Assembly (NCBI GenBank): GCA_021775805.1
Contig: JAJFHD010000059.1
Location: 1-64,000 of the forward strand
Direction of reading: 5' to 3'
Length of the DNA stretch: 64,000 bases
Source of the DNA: Alphaproteobacteria bacterium
GTDB lineage: Bacteria > Pseudomonadota > Alphaproteobacteria > Rhizobiales > JAJFHC01
Shown here: positions 1-8,860 of the stretch, piece after piece
Position numbering within the stretch: the stretch's first letter is position 1
Layout: the number at the start of each line of letters is the position of its first letter
The notes under the pieces: model-generated
Seen by the model: the letters and a program-made list of their open reading frames with translations, nothing else
The model's database searches: none
What the model was told of the DNA's origin: nothing
Made by a program: the position numbers and the translations under genes

Positions 1-97
1 ATAAAAAGGTTGATTTTCTGCGGTTTTTGCATTGAGCATGCGTCTACGGCCACGTATTTGACGAATCATTCAGGCCTAATCAAGAGAGGAAAAGATC

Positions 98-373
98 GTG
101 AACAAAAATGATCTGATTGCGAAAGTTGCCGGCGAGGCAAACATGTCCAAGAGCGATGCCGGCAATGCCGTCGAGGCGACACTCAACAGCATCACCGATG
201 CTTTGAAAGGCGGCGACGAAGTACGCCTGGTCGGATTTGGAACGTTCTCGGTCACCCACCGTGCAGCGTCCGAGGGACGCAACCCGCGCACGGGTGAAAA
301 GATCCAGATCCCGCCGTCGAAGAACCCGAAGTTCAAGGCAGGCAAGCCGTTGAAGGACGCCGTCAACAACTGA
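98..373 (+). CDS. hupB: HU-family DNA-binding protein
   Basis: A 91-residue nucleoid-associated protein of the HU/IHF superfamily, expected to bind DNA non-specifically as a dimer and to bend and compact the chromosome. It starts MNKNDLIAKVA and contains the family hallmark region GRNPRTGEKIQIP (about residues 61-73), the DNA-gripping arm with its intercalating proline. Length is normal for the family. The start is the GTG at 98, preceded by a good ribosome binding site (AGAGAGGA, 83-90). The gene is monocistronic, ended by a strong terminator at 433-473. In related alphaproteobacteria hupB follows lon; the upstream gene lies outside this window. Confidence 0.96.
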   Translation: MNKNDLIAKVAGEANMSKSDAGNAVEATLNSITDALKGGDEVRLVGFGTFSVTHRAASEGRNPRTGEKIQIPPSKNPKFKAGKPLKDAVNN

Positions 374-432
374 TCCTTCAAATGTGCTGACTAATTGATT
401 TGCTGCCTGGTCGACGGGCGGTGAGGAGATTG

Positions 433-473
433 AAAAAACCCGGTCAATGGTACAAGCATTGATCGGGTTTTTT
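433..473 (+). terminator. Rho-independent terminator after hupB
   Basis: A 17-bp inverted repeat (433-449 with 457-473) with one G-T wobble and a 7-nt loop. The left arm begins with six A and the right arm ends with six T, so the hairpin would work in both directions. It lies 60 bp after the hupB stop and separates hupB from tRNA-Val. Confidence 0.93.
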
Positions 474-544
474 GTTGCCCAGCCACCAAGAAAGCCTTAA
501 ACCATGTCCAGCCGGTTCAACGGGTGTTGAACATGGCGTCACGT

Positions 545-620
545 GGGCGGTTAGCTCAGCTGGAAGAGCATCTCGTTTACACCGAGAGGGTCGGCGGTTC
601 GAGCCCGTCACCGCCCACCA
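545..620 (+). tRNA. tRNA-Val (anticodon TAC)
   Basis: A full cloverleaf can be drawn. The 7-bp acceptor stem is GGGCGGT / ACCGCCC, followed by a D arm with the GCTC...GAGC pairing. The anticodon stem TCTCG / CGAGA holds the loop TTTACAC, anticodon TAC. The T arm is GGCGG-TTCGAGC-CCGTC with one imperfect pair, then discriminator A and an encoded CCA. The position next to hupB is conserved in related alphaproteobacteria, where tRNA-Asp normally follows directly; here tRNA-Asp is more than 7 kb away. Confidence 0.96.
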
Positions 621-832
621 TAAAATTTCCTGTATTCTGGGAAATGCAATTCCCTTATACGATCCTCGCGATCTTGGAATTCGGCTTCCGTGGCAGCCCT
701 GTAGGAGCAACCAGTGCCAAAAAGCGCTCAGGAAGCCCCAGAACGGCAGTTCCCAGTCCTGACTAAAGTCCCAACCGCCTCGCTACAGCACCTGTAGGCT
801 CCCCTGGCGCGCTGTTGCGGCAATCATGTGAA

Positions 833-3061
833 TTATCGTGACAGCGCCATGATCTCCTTGTTGGCGCGGCCCAGGCGTTCCGACATCAGGCGGACGATGA
901 AGGAATGGAACAGTCCGGCCGCGGCCGGGTTAGTCTCGTTCATGTGTTTGTAGGCGTCCTGGCCCAGGCGGTAGAACCGGCAATCTTCATTGACCATGGC
1001 TGTGGCGGAGCGCGGCGCGCCTGTGTACAGCGCCATCTCACCGAGGATGGCGCCGGCGCGCATGGTCCGCAAAAGCAATTTGTGACCGTCGGGAAGATCC
1101 AGGACAACGGAAACGGTACCGCTGAGAACCAGATACAATGCGTCCCCTGGGTCGCCCTGGTGAAACAAAACCTCCCCGCTCTTGACGGCGATCTGCTTGA
1201 ACTCGGTGGAAATGGCCTTGGCCGCCTTCAGATCGCTCAGAAGAAACGACAGTAGCTTGACCGGATCGTCCACCTCGTCGTCACCGAGAAATCCTTCAAG
1301 AATCCTGTCGTCGCACCACGCGACACCCTCATCCAGATCTTCGACCAGGCGCACGACGTCCGCGGGGACCACATTGTCGTCAATCATGTTCTGCAGGCGA
1401 TCGCCGACGTCGGCCGAGCAGCCGGTCAGAACCAGAGCCAAACCGCCTTTGCGGCAGACCTGGACAAGTTTGGCGAAACTGTTGACGGCGGATGTGTCCA
1501 TGGCATCAACCCGGTGAAAATCTATGACCAGATAGCGGATCGTGGATCGCTCCGGATTATCCAGCAGGGCACGGATATCTTCGAGCAGGCGGCTGGCCGT
1601 CCCGAAGAACAGGAAGCCCTGGAGCACAAATATGTGCAGCTCGTCGCCGTGCTGGTCGAGATACTGGCTCTGCTTGCGGTCGCGGTCGACATTGCTCACG
1701 TGTTCGGCACCGGTCATGCTCGATTTGATGACACTCAGCTGGCTGTAGCTGTGCACGAATAGCAGAATGGCAAGCACGACACCGACGGCTACACCTTCCA
1801 GGATTCCATAGGCCGCAACCACGAGCAGAATCCCGCAGACGACGGCAAAGTCCTTGAGCGGCAATTTCTTGCGCGCCTGCCAGACCCATGTCATCAGAAA
1901 ATCGATCCCGATGTACATCAGCAAACCGCCAAGCATCAGGGTAGGGACCAGTGCAATGGGAGCCGGTCCGACAAGGATCACGGCAACCACGAAGGCACCG
2001 TAGGCCAGGACCATCAGGAATTTGTCGCCGCCAAGCTTGGTCGCGAAGGCGGTATCGGCGGCGGTCTGGATGGCGATCGGGCCGGTACACAGGCCGTTCA
2101 CCACATTGGCCCAGCCTGTGGCCTTGAGTTCGTGATTGGGGTCCATGTCCCGATTGATCACGATTTCAATGCCGGAAGTGTCGAGCAGCAACATGATGAC
2201 GCTCATCAGGGCCATCACCAGTATGGTGCTTGACTGACTGAGAACGGCCGTCCAGTCGACCAGTTGCAACTGGTCCAGCGTGATGACAGGGAAAAACTTG
2301 GATTCCGAGGCATCGATCGCCGGCAGCCAATAGGTCGCCGTCGCCATCTCCACAGAGGTGCCGGTCACGAACAGGGCCATGTAGAACAGGACGACCGTTG
2401 CGAGAAGATAACACGGCATCAGCAACCAGTGTTTTATGCGCCGATCGAGGATATACAAAAGAACCGCAAACAGGGCTGCCGGTGCAAGATGGAGCACCGC
2501 GGTGGTGGTGAGAAAACTGGCCGGATCGTCAAGCGTGGCAATCGATCCGAGGGTCACCAGAACGCCGCCCTTGAACAGCAGGTAGCCAAGCCCGGCAAAA
2601 AAACCGCCCATAACCGGGTAGGGGATGTAGCGCACCAGCCCGCCAAGCTTTGCCCAGCCAAGGCCAAACAGAATGAGGCTGATGAAAATGCTGGCGGCGA
2701 GAATTGCCGCCACCGTTGTGGCGACGACGGCTTCATCCGGCTGACCGTTCATCGTCAGAACCACACCGGCTGCAAGCGATGCAAAGATCGGGGCCTGGCC
2801 GCTGCGCGGTCCTGCCATGACCGCCTTGTAGCTGCTGCCGACCGCTACCAGCACGCCGCCGACCGCGGTTCCGACGAGAAACAAGCCGATGCCGGTGGAC
2901 AGATAGGGCGCCAGCGGTCCGGAAAACACCAGAGCCGCGACCGAGATCTCCGTCGTTATGTTCATGATCGCCAGAATTGCTGCTGCCGTGATGTTCGGGA
3001 GCAGAATTTCGGGAGTCATGATCGACGTCAGGAAGGATCTGAGTGATGTTGAAACAGTCAT
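833..3061 (-). CDS. SulP-family anion permease with STAS and cyclic-nucleotide-binding-like domains
   Basis: A 742-residue inner-membrane protein. Residues of about 15-440 form the multi-helix SulP/SLC26 transporter core. About 455-570 look like a STAS domain (YLVIDFHRVDAMDTSAV, the usual region of the regulatory serine). About 610-730 form a cNMP-binding/Crp-like fold (GEVLFHQGDPGDALYLVLSG, then GEMALYTGAPRSATA). The substrate could be sulfate, bicarbonate or another anion and cannot be decided from sequence. The extra C-terminal sensor domain suggests gating or activity control by a nucleotide or similar ligand. It is transcribed towards tRNA-Val and has no operon partner. No clear Shine-Dalgarno precedes the chosen ATG; Met15 is an alternative start. 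Confidence 0.88.
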   Translation of the reverse strand: MTVSTSLRSFLTSIMTPEILLPNITAAAILAIMNITTEISVAALVFSGPLAPYLSTGIGLFLVGTAVGGVLVAVGSSYKAVMAGPRSGQAPIFASLAAGVVLTMNGQPDEAVVATTVAAILAASIFISLILFGLGWAKLGGLVRYIPYPVMGGFFAGLGYLLFKGGVLVTLGSIATLDDPASFLTTTAVLHLAPAALFAVLLYILDRRIKHWLLMPCYLLATVVLFYMALFVTGTSVEMATATYWLPAIDASESKFFPVITLDQLQLVDWTAVLSQSSTILVMALMSVIMLLLDTSGIEIVINRDMDPNHELKATGWANVVNGLCTGPIAIQTAADTAFATKLGGDKFLMVLAYGAFVVAVILVGPAPIALVPTLMLGGLLMYIGIDFLMTWVWQARKKLPLKDFAVVCGILLVVAAYGILEGVAVGVVLAILLFVHSYSQLSVIKSSMTGAEHVSNVDRDRKQSQYLDQHGDELHIFVLQGFLFFGTASRLLEDIRALLDNPERSTIRYLVIDFHRVDAMDTSAVNSFAKLVQVCRKGGLALVLTGCSADVGDRLQNMIDDNVVPADVVRLVEDLDEGVAWCDDRILEGFLGDDEVDDPVKLLSFLLSDLKAAKAISTEFKQIAVKSGEVLFHQGDPGDALYLVLSGTVSVVLDLPDGHKLLLRTMRAGAILGEMALYTGAPRSATAMVNEDCRFYRLGQDAYKHMNETNPAAAGLFHSFIVRLMSERLGRANKEIMALSR

Positions 3062-3278
3062 GGCACCGGTCTGCCCTGCAGAAGGCGGACCGTGCGTCGG
3101 CTTTGTTCGATTTCGCAGTTCATTTTAATCCCCCCAGGATATTTCCCCGCATTGTTTTGCTGTTCTTCACATTATACTGCCCGTCAAAGCACTTCAGATG
3201 CCACGGTGTTGTCGTCAGCACCGAGCAACTGATCTAGATTGATCGCGCCGTAGATGCGTTCTTCAGACGCGGCTTCCG

Positions 3279-3735
3279 TTACCACATCGTCTGATCCTGC
3301 ATTGTCGCCGGTGTCGCGGTGTTTTCCGATATACTATTCTGGGCCGTATTCGTGCTCACGGGTTCGCCTGGAGACTCACCAAAGGCATCAACGAACAGGG
3401 TCGAAAGATCGAGGTCGCCGCCGACACGATCGAAGTTGAAGAGACCATCGAGATTGACGGCGCGCGGGGCCTGCGCCAGCCCGACTTCCCCGAATCCGCG
3501 GGTCTCGCCGTTCTCCAGCGTCACCTCGCCTTCGGCATAAACCTGCGTGTCGCCCATGACGGAGTCGGCCAGTGCCGCACCTAGGTCGACCACCGGCAAG
3601 CCGTCCTCATGTCCAGCCCAACTGGTCAACGTCTCGGCGGTGCCGTGACCACAGCCGACCCATCCTCGCGGAGCGTGATGATCTTGCTCGCATCGGTTCC
3701 CGGTGTGTCCGGAATGTACTTGGCGATCCCTTAAG
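3279..3735 (-). pseudogene. Frameshifted fragment of an unrecognised, probably exported protein
   Basis: Two minus-strand frames join into one protein-like segment. Frame one reads KYIPDTPGTDASKIITLRED..., and frame two continues TAETLTSWAGHEDGLPVVDLG... to a stop at 3279. The switch lies at about 3641-3647 and could be repaired by adding one G. A stop codon lies just upstream of the first segment and no start codon or ribosome binding site is visible, so the 5' end is missing. The acidic, Gly/Thr/Asp-rich composition resembles extracellular repeat proteins, but I recognise no family. It lies upstream of the SulP gene in the same orientation. Confidence 0.5.
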
Positions 3736-3791
3736 TCCCCCCGCGGACGGTCGCTTTTATTCTCAGTCTGGATGACCTCTGTGCCAACCAT

Positions 3792-4466
3792 GTCCCATTA
3801 ACAAATGAGAGTATGTGATCTATGTAACAGGGTCCACAGAAACCGTTGATTTGTATGAGTTTGATTTATCGTAAAACCCGCGACTTTGCGCGCGCGAGGG
3901 CTGGTATGCTCAACGTGTGCGCAGTTCCCGATTTTCTTGTGATTCGGCGTACCGAACGGAGGCAAACAATAATCGACACGGTTGGCTGATTGTGATCATT
4001 CCACCCCATAATAATTCCTATTGTGATGTGTTCCGTTTTGAACACACTGTACTGTGGCACAGTCCAGATTTTGCCGGTTGCGTTGATGCGGCAACACTGT
4101 TCATCAAGAGACCCATGTTCGACTGGAACTTTTGCCCCAGCCGGAGTCGCCGCAAAACGGCAAACGAATGTCATTTTCACGGTCGGACATAACCTTACTG
4201 TAACACCCGGTAAGGTGGTCTTTAGAAACTGGCTGATCGAACTGATACAATGTGAACCGGCAACCGAAAAGGTTCACCCTGAGCCGCTCCCGACGTTTTT
4301 GTCTTTCAGGCGTAAAGCGCTGTATTGTGCCGGGTTGGATGTGTGGAACGTGCAGCGAGGCCGCGGCAGGCGTGCGGGGACGGGTTTGTCGGACCGACGG
4401 TGTTGTCTGTGCAACTCATGACGGAATGGCGCGCAGGCCTGTTCCGTTCGTCAGGACCATTTTTCG
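3792..4466. other. Gene-free stretch upstream of ackA
   Basis: I see no convincing coding frame: the open frames here lack ribosome binding sites and have shadow-like composition. Parts are more A/T-rich than the flanking genes. A perfect 7-bp inverted repeat ACCTTAC/GTAAGGT (4192-4198 and 4210-4216) about 250 bp before ackA could be an operator or a small hairpin, without further support. The ackA promoter presumably lies in this stretch. Confidence 0.5.
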
Positions 4467-5678
4467 ATGACAGATGCCATTCTCACGCTCAATGCCGGAT
4501 CGTCCAGTATCAAGTTTGCGCTCTACGCGCTTGAGGACGGCCATCGGGTTCCACTGATCCATGGAAAAATCGAAGGCATCGGCCGGGCGCCTGATTTCAG
4601 GGCACAGGATGCCGCCGGCCTCAATCTGATTGAAGACGGTCTTGAGACCATAGATGAAACCGCCGATCATGCCGCGTTGACGCTGCGGCTTCTGGATTGG
4701 CTCCATGATCACAACGGCGGGGTGAACGTTGTCGCCAGCGGGCATCGGGTGGTTCATGGCGGACGGTTCTTTGACGGTCCGGTGCTGATCGACACCGAAG
4801 TCTTGAACAGGCTGGATAGCCTGGTGCCACTTGCACCGTTACACCAGCCAAACAATCTGGCCGCCATTCGGGCAATAGCCGACCGGGCTCCCGAACTCCC
4901 CCAGATCGCCTGTTTCGACACCAGTTTTCACCGAACGCAGCCGCGACTGGCGCAACTCTTTGGCCTGCCACGGGCTATGAGCGAAGACGGTTTGGTCCGC
5001 TATGGGTTCCACGGCCTTTCCTATGAATTCATCTGCAAGGTTCTTCCCGATTACCTCGGCGGACGGGCGGACGGTCGGGTGATCATTGCCCATCTGGGAA
5101 ATGGGGCAAGTCTGTGTGCCGTGAAGAGCCGCCGGAGTATCGCAACAACCATGGGTTTCACGGCGCTTCATGGCCTTGTGATGGGGCGCCGCTGCGGCAC
5201 GCTGGATGCAGGCGCCGTGCTGCACCTGCTGCAGGAACAGGGCATGAGTGTCGATGAGGTGCACCACTTGCTCTATCGCGAGTCCGGACTGCTTGGAGTG
5301 TCCGGTGTCAGCAACAGCATGCAGGTCCTGTTGGAAAGCAAAGATCCCAACGCACGCGAGGCAATAGAGTTGTTCTGCTATCGCGCCGCTTGTGAACTCG
5401 GTTCGCTGGTCGCCGCGCTCGAGGGACTCGATGCCATCGTCTTCACGGCCGGTATCGGGGAGAACTGTGAACGGGTGCGCCGCACGATTTGTTCGCGTTT
5501 TGCCTGGCTTGGTGTCGCGCTTGACCCGGTTGCCAATGAGGAGAACGCTACGGTCATAAGCCGAAAGGATTCCAAAATTGATGTGCTGGTTGTCCCGACC
5601 GACGAACAAGCCATAATTGCCGACGCCACGCGCGTCCTGATCGCCAGGCCTAGTGAGCAAGACCGGGTGGGTCAATGA
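4467..5678 (+). CDS. ackA: Acetate kinase
   Basis: A 403-residue cytosolic kinase of the acetokinase family (ASKHA fold), interconverting acetate + ATP and acetyl phosphate + ADP. Visible family motifs: N-terminal LNAGSSSIKF (about 8-17), HRVVHGG near residue 94, ACFDTSFH around the catalytic Asp, GFHGLSYEF, and the C-terminal AGIGENCERVR. The usual MEGLMMGTRSGDLDPG region reads LHGLVMGRRCGTLDAG, keeping the catalytic Arg but changing the flanks, so a related short-chain acyl kinase is possible. No phosphotransacetylase or phosphoketolase gene lies beside it. It overlaps the next gene by ATGA, so the two are probably co-translated. Confidence 0.9.
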   Translation: MTDAILTLNAGSSSIKFALYALEDGHRVPLIHGKIEGIGRAPDFRAQDAAGLNLIEDGLETIDETADHAALTLRLLDWLHDHNGGVNVVASGHRVVHGGRFFDGPVLIDTEVLNRLDSLVPLAPLHQPNNLAAIRAIADRAPELPQIACFDTSFHRTQPRLAQLFGLPRAMSEDGLVRYGFHGLSYEFICKVLPDYLGGRADGRVIIAHLGNGASLCAVKSRRSIATTMGFTALHGLVMGRRCGTLDAGAVLHLLQEQGMSVDEVHHLLYRESGLLGVSGVSNSMQVLLESKDPNAREAIELFCYRAACELGSLVAALEGLDAIVFTAGIGENCERVRRTICSRFAWLGVALDPVANEENATVISRKDSKIDVLVVPTDEQAIIADATRVLIARPSEQDRVGQ

Positions 5679-6298
5679 CAGCTTCGACCCCAACGGACGC
5701 CGGATCAGGTTTTCCAATCAATCTGGCTTTGCGGGACGGGACACCGGTTCTCATCCGACCGGTCCGATCCGATGACAAACCTCTGCTGGAAATCGGAATG
5801 GAGCGTCTTTCGAAGGAAAGCCGGTACTTTCGGTTCTTCCGTCCAATTTCAACACTGACTCCCAAAATGCTGAGCCAGTACACCGATATCGATCATGTGC
5901 ACCATGAAGCCATATGCGCTTTGGATATTGGGGAGAGTCCGGCAAATCCGGTTGGCCTGGCGCGCTACATCCGCATGCCTGAGGACGGTTCGAGGGCCGA
6001 AGTTGCGGTAACCGTTGTCGACAGTCATCAGGGCAGGGGTCTGGGTACCTTGCTGCTGGCATTCCTTGCCCATCGCGCGAGCGAAAACGGCGTTGTGGAG
6101 TTCCTGGCCGTTGTTCTGGGTAACAATCGTCGCATGCTGGAAGTGTTGAAAGGGCTTGGTTCGAAGACCGAATTTGCGACTGCAGGAGAACTGAACGTCC
6201 GAATGCCGTTGTTCTGCAATCCCGATGACTATCCAAGTACCCCTGCCGGCGACGTATTCCGCCAGGCTTCCGAGACACTGAGAGCGCATCATTCTTGA
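5675..6298 (+). CDS. GNAT-family N-acetyltransferase
   Basis: A 207-residue single-domain GNAT protein. It resembles the acetyltransferase domain of PatZ/Pka-type protein lysine acetyltransferases: the N-terminal segment RDGTPVLIRPVRSDDKPLL and the ESRYFRFFRP segment are typical of that subgroup. The acetyl-CoA-binding motif A is HQGRGLGTLL (about residues 112-121). The CoA-ligase-like regulatory half of full-length PatZ is absent. It overlaps ackA by ATGA, hinting at a shared role around acetyl phosphate and acetyl-CoA, perhaps protein acetylation; the target is unknown. Confidence 0.8.
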   Translation: MTASTPTDAGSGFPINLALRDGTPVLIRPVRSDDKPLLEIGMERLSKESRYFRFFRPISTLTPKMLSQYTDIDHVHHEAICALDIGESPANPVGLARYIRMPEDGSRAEVAVTVVDSHQGRGLGTLLLAFLAHRASENGVVEFLAVVLGNNRRMLEVLKGLGSKTEFATAGELNVRMPLFCNPDDYPSTPAGDVFRQASETLRAHHS

Positions 6299-6433
6299 GC
6301 TTGTGTCTCAACGGGAGACCGAAATTTACCGGCCGGACGACAGGCCGATGCAGGCGACAGTTGTGCGGCAGAGAATGCGTCTGACCCCGTGACGGCCGAT
6401 CACTGCTGGAAGGCGGTCACTTGTTTATCCGGT

Positions 6434-6988
6434 CTAACCGTTCAGGTTGTCCAGGGCAGGGTCGCCCTTCTCAACCACGCGAATGTCATAGGCTACACCC
6501 GAAGGGCCGGGTGTCTCGGTTGTGATGAGAACCTGACTGGGGTCTACCGGGCCCAGGTTGACTTCCCGGTCGGGCAATATGGCGATCCAGTCGTCGCCCT
6601 GCCAGACAATGACATGCCCTCGTTTCTTCAGGGAAACGGCAGCCCATTGGCGGATGCGGCTGTGATAGGGTTCCTGACGCCAGGCCCCCTTGCGGCTGGG
6701 ATCGACATGGATCAGCAACTGGTTTGTGGCGCTTTCAAAGGTCAGTACCATTTTGGACTTGGCAGGCATCCAGAAATCCTCAATGGCACTGTCGAGCAGG
6801 TAGCCGCAATAGAATGTCCGGCACTCCTGTGGCCGCTGGTCGTAGATGGAACAGCCTTTGCCGACGTCGCAATGTGTACACCATTGCAGGCGGGGCTTTT
6901 GAATAGCCCCAATGCTGAGCAACTTGCAGCACATGGTGCACCCTGCACATGAGCGTCCGGCAGCAAGGTTCGGGGGTGTTTCTGTCAT
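6434..6988 (-). CDS. YkgJ-family cysteine-cluster protein (putative metal-binding)
   Basis: A 184-residue protein with the N-terminal cysteine pattern of the YkgJ/CxxCxxCC family: CAGCTMCC at about 14-21, then C-THC, GCSIYDQRP and CRTFYCGY at about 38-62. The family is thought to bind zinc or an iron-sulfur centre, and its biochemical role is not established. The C-terminal part is a conserved extension without recognisable catalytic residues. It is convergent with the GNAT gene and divergent from the following membrane-protein gene, and it has no operon partner. Confidence 0.78.
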   Translation of the reverse strand: MTETPPNLAAGRSCAGCTMCCKLLSIGAIQKPRLQWCTHCDVGKGCSIYDQRPQECRTFYCGYLLDSAIEDFWMPAKSKMVLTFESATNQLLIHVDPSRKGAWRQEPYHSRIRQWAAVSLKKRGHVIVWQGDDWIAILPDREVNLGPVDPSQVLITTETPGPSGVAYDIRVVEKGDPALDNLNG

Positions 6989-7188
6989 TTGTGTTTCTCG
7001 GTTCGAATAGCAGCCAGGGTCGATGCAACCTTACAGATTTCCAACGCCGCGTTAAATCATATCGTCCACCGTGTACACCATTCGCTGCGCCTAAAATCGG
7101 AGAGAGGTTTTTTGTTTTGCGACGCGGTCCCAAATATGAAGTAGAAATGATTCCACTGACGTGATTGCATCCGGGAGAGGTTTGTTCG

Positions 7189-7668
7189 ATGGAGAGCGTG
7201 CGTCGCCGAAATGGCGAATGGATCGCCGTTGGTCTTGCTGCTGGGCTGGCTTTTGCCTTGGCCCACCTGTTCCTGGAAGATCTGGATCCGTATTATCCCC
7301 ATCGTCCTCAGGCAATCGCTGCCCTGTCGGCTGCGTGTATCGCCTGGATTTGCTGGCGTATCATGGTATCCAACGGGCAGAGCTTTGTGGCGATCAGGGG
7401 TGGCATCGCCGGTGCCTTCACGGGTTTTCTCGTTCACCCTGTCTATATCGTGGCAACCGGCCTTGTCGGGCTCAACGATCTGGAACGCCACGTCGAATAC
7501 TTCGGGGCGGCGCTGATCCACACTTTTGTCGTTACCTCGCTACTTCTGCCGGTCACCATGACTGCCGGTTTCCTGTCTGGAATTCTGGCTGTGCTGATCG
7601 GAAAGCGCGAACCGGTCCGGCAGGTGCCGCAAGCAGGTATTTCGCTTGAAATCCGGAAACCGGAATAG
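7189..7668 (+). CDS. Small integral membrane protein, function unknown
   Basis: About 159 residues with four predicted hydrophobic segments: WIAVGLAAGLAFALAHLF, AIAALSAACIAWICWRI, a long one through GIAGAFTGFLVHPVYIVATG, and IHTFVVTSLLLPVTMTAGFL. I choose the ATG at 7189 because GGGAGAGG (7173-7180) lies 8 nt upstream; a TTG at 7165 would add eight residues but has no ribosome binding site. I recognise no family. It stands alone, just upstream of tRNA-Asp. Confidence 0.68.
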   Translation: MESVRRRNGEWIAVGLAAGLAFALAHLFLEDLDPYYPHRPQAIAALSAACIAWICWRIMVSNGQSFVAIRGGIAGAFTGFLVHPVYIVATGLVGLNDLERHVEYFGAALIHTFVVTSLLLPVTMTAGFLSGILAVLIGKREPVRQVPQAGISLEIRKPE

Positions 7669-7793
7669 CCCACAGTTCGCCCAAATCGGTCATTCCGGCA
7701 AATTTTAAAAATCAATCAATCGCCCGCTTGACTTCGTGCCTTGCCTGACATACACCACGCCCACCCTGACCGGGCGTTCTGCGCGGTCGCTAC

Positions 7794-7870
7794 GGGGGTG
7801 TAGCTCAGTTGGTTAGAGCGCTGGCCTGTCACGCCAGAGGCCGCGGGTTCGAGTCCCGTCACTCCCGCCA
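7794..7870 (+). tRNA. tRNA-Asp (anticodon GTC)
   Basis: A complete cloverleaf: acceptor stem GGGGGTG / CACTCCC with one G-T pair, D arm GCTCAGTTGGTTAGAGC, anticodon stem CTGGC / GCCAG with loop CTGTCAC (anticodon GTC), T arm CGCGGGTTCGAGTCCCGT, discriminator G and an encoded CCA. A T-rich tract follows immediately (7871-7882) and may serve as terminator. Confidence 0.96.
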
Positions 7871-8035
7871 TTTTTCTTTTTTCACACAAGTTTGCAGTTG
7901 ATCGCCGCCATTTGCGATGGGGGTCGTGTCGCAATGTGACGTCCGCGCGTCAAAGTGCTATATTGTGAGACAGTTTCTGGCATCGGCCGCCATTACTGTG
8001 GCCACTGGGCTTAAAGCGCATAGGGGAGGGCTTTC

Positions 8036-8860
8036 ATGAGAATATTTCTCCTGCTGGCTGTTCTGCTTGTGTCAGTCAACACGGGTTTCGCGGAGGGCCG
8101 TGTGGCTCTTGTTATCGGCAACTCCGACTACACCAAGATTACAAAACTCAGGAATCCGGAAAACGACGCGGCCCTGATGGCGAGTACCCTGAGGCGGATC
8201 GGTTTTGAGGTGACCACACTCTTCAACGCCGATCAGAAAACCATGAAGAAGGCGATGCTGACATTTACCCGCGGCCTTCGAGATACCGATGCGGTCGGAC
8301 TGTTCTACTATGCCGGTCACGGTGTGCAGGTAGACCGGGAAAATTAACTGGTGCCCATCAATGCAGACATCGACGATGAAACTGAGGTCGACTTTGACGC
8401 TGTCAACGTTGGCGATTTCCTGCAGACCATGCAGCGCGGCACCAACCGCATCAACATCGTGATTCTGGATGCCTGTCGCAACAATCCCTTCGTTTCCCGA
8501 TTCAGGTCCGCCAACCGGGGACTGGCGCGGGTCAGCGCCCCTCACGGCTCCTAAGTCGCCTATGCGACGGCGCCCGGCGATGTCGCCCAGGACGGAATCA
8601 ATGGCAACAGTCCCTACACCGCGGCGATTACTCAAACCATGGCGACGCCTGGGAATCATCGTCCATTACCGGTGAATTCTACCAAAACCGTGAAACCTGT
8701 CGCGAAACCGAGCGGAACCGCCGACAGTTCTGCTGAACTGGCCTATTGGAACTCGATCAAGAACAGCACCAACAAGGCAGAATTCCAAAGTTACCTGAAC
8801 ACGTTCAAGACGGGTGTCTTTCGTGAACTGGCGAAAGTCCGCATCAAAACTCTCGAATAA
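8036..8860 (+). pseudogene. Degraded caspase-like (peptidase C14 / metacaspase-type) gene
   Basis: The frame opens with a signal-peptide-like MRIFLLLAVLLVSVNTGFAEG and the caspase-fold start RVALVIGNSDY. It continues to the catalytic-His motif YYAGHGVQVD and then the catalytic-Cys motif ILDACRNNPF. Two in-frame TAA codons interrupt it, at 8345-8347 (where the family has GENYLVPINA) and 8552-8554 (just before VAYATAPGDVA). Near 8640-8665 an internal deletion shifts the frame: WESSSITGEFYQ is readable only in another frame. The original frame then resumes with a C-terminal repeat-like segment (LAYWNSIKNSTNKAEFQSYL). Three independent lesions make a functional product very unlikely. Such proteins are usually exported or membrane-bound. 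Confidence 0.88.

Noticed and set aside
2264-3046. Plus-strand 260-codon open frame opposite the SulP gene
   Set aside because: A shadow of the SulP coding sequence: Arg/Gln/His-rich low-complexity composition and no family resemblance.
3866-4180. Minus-strand 104-codon open frame upstream of ackA
   Set aside because: No ribosome binding site, a biased shadow-like composition and no recognisable features.
8345-8554. Stop-codon reassignment or readthrough to explain the two TAA codons in the caspase-like gene
   Set aside because: Other genes in the window end normally with TAA and none has internal TAA. The additional deletion shows ordinary decay.
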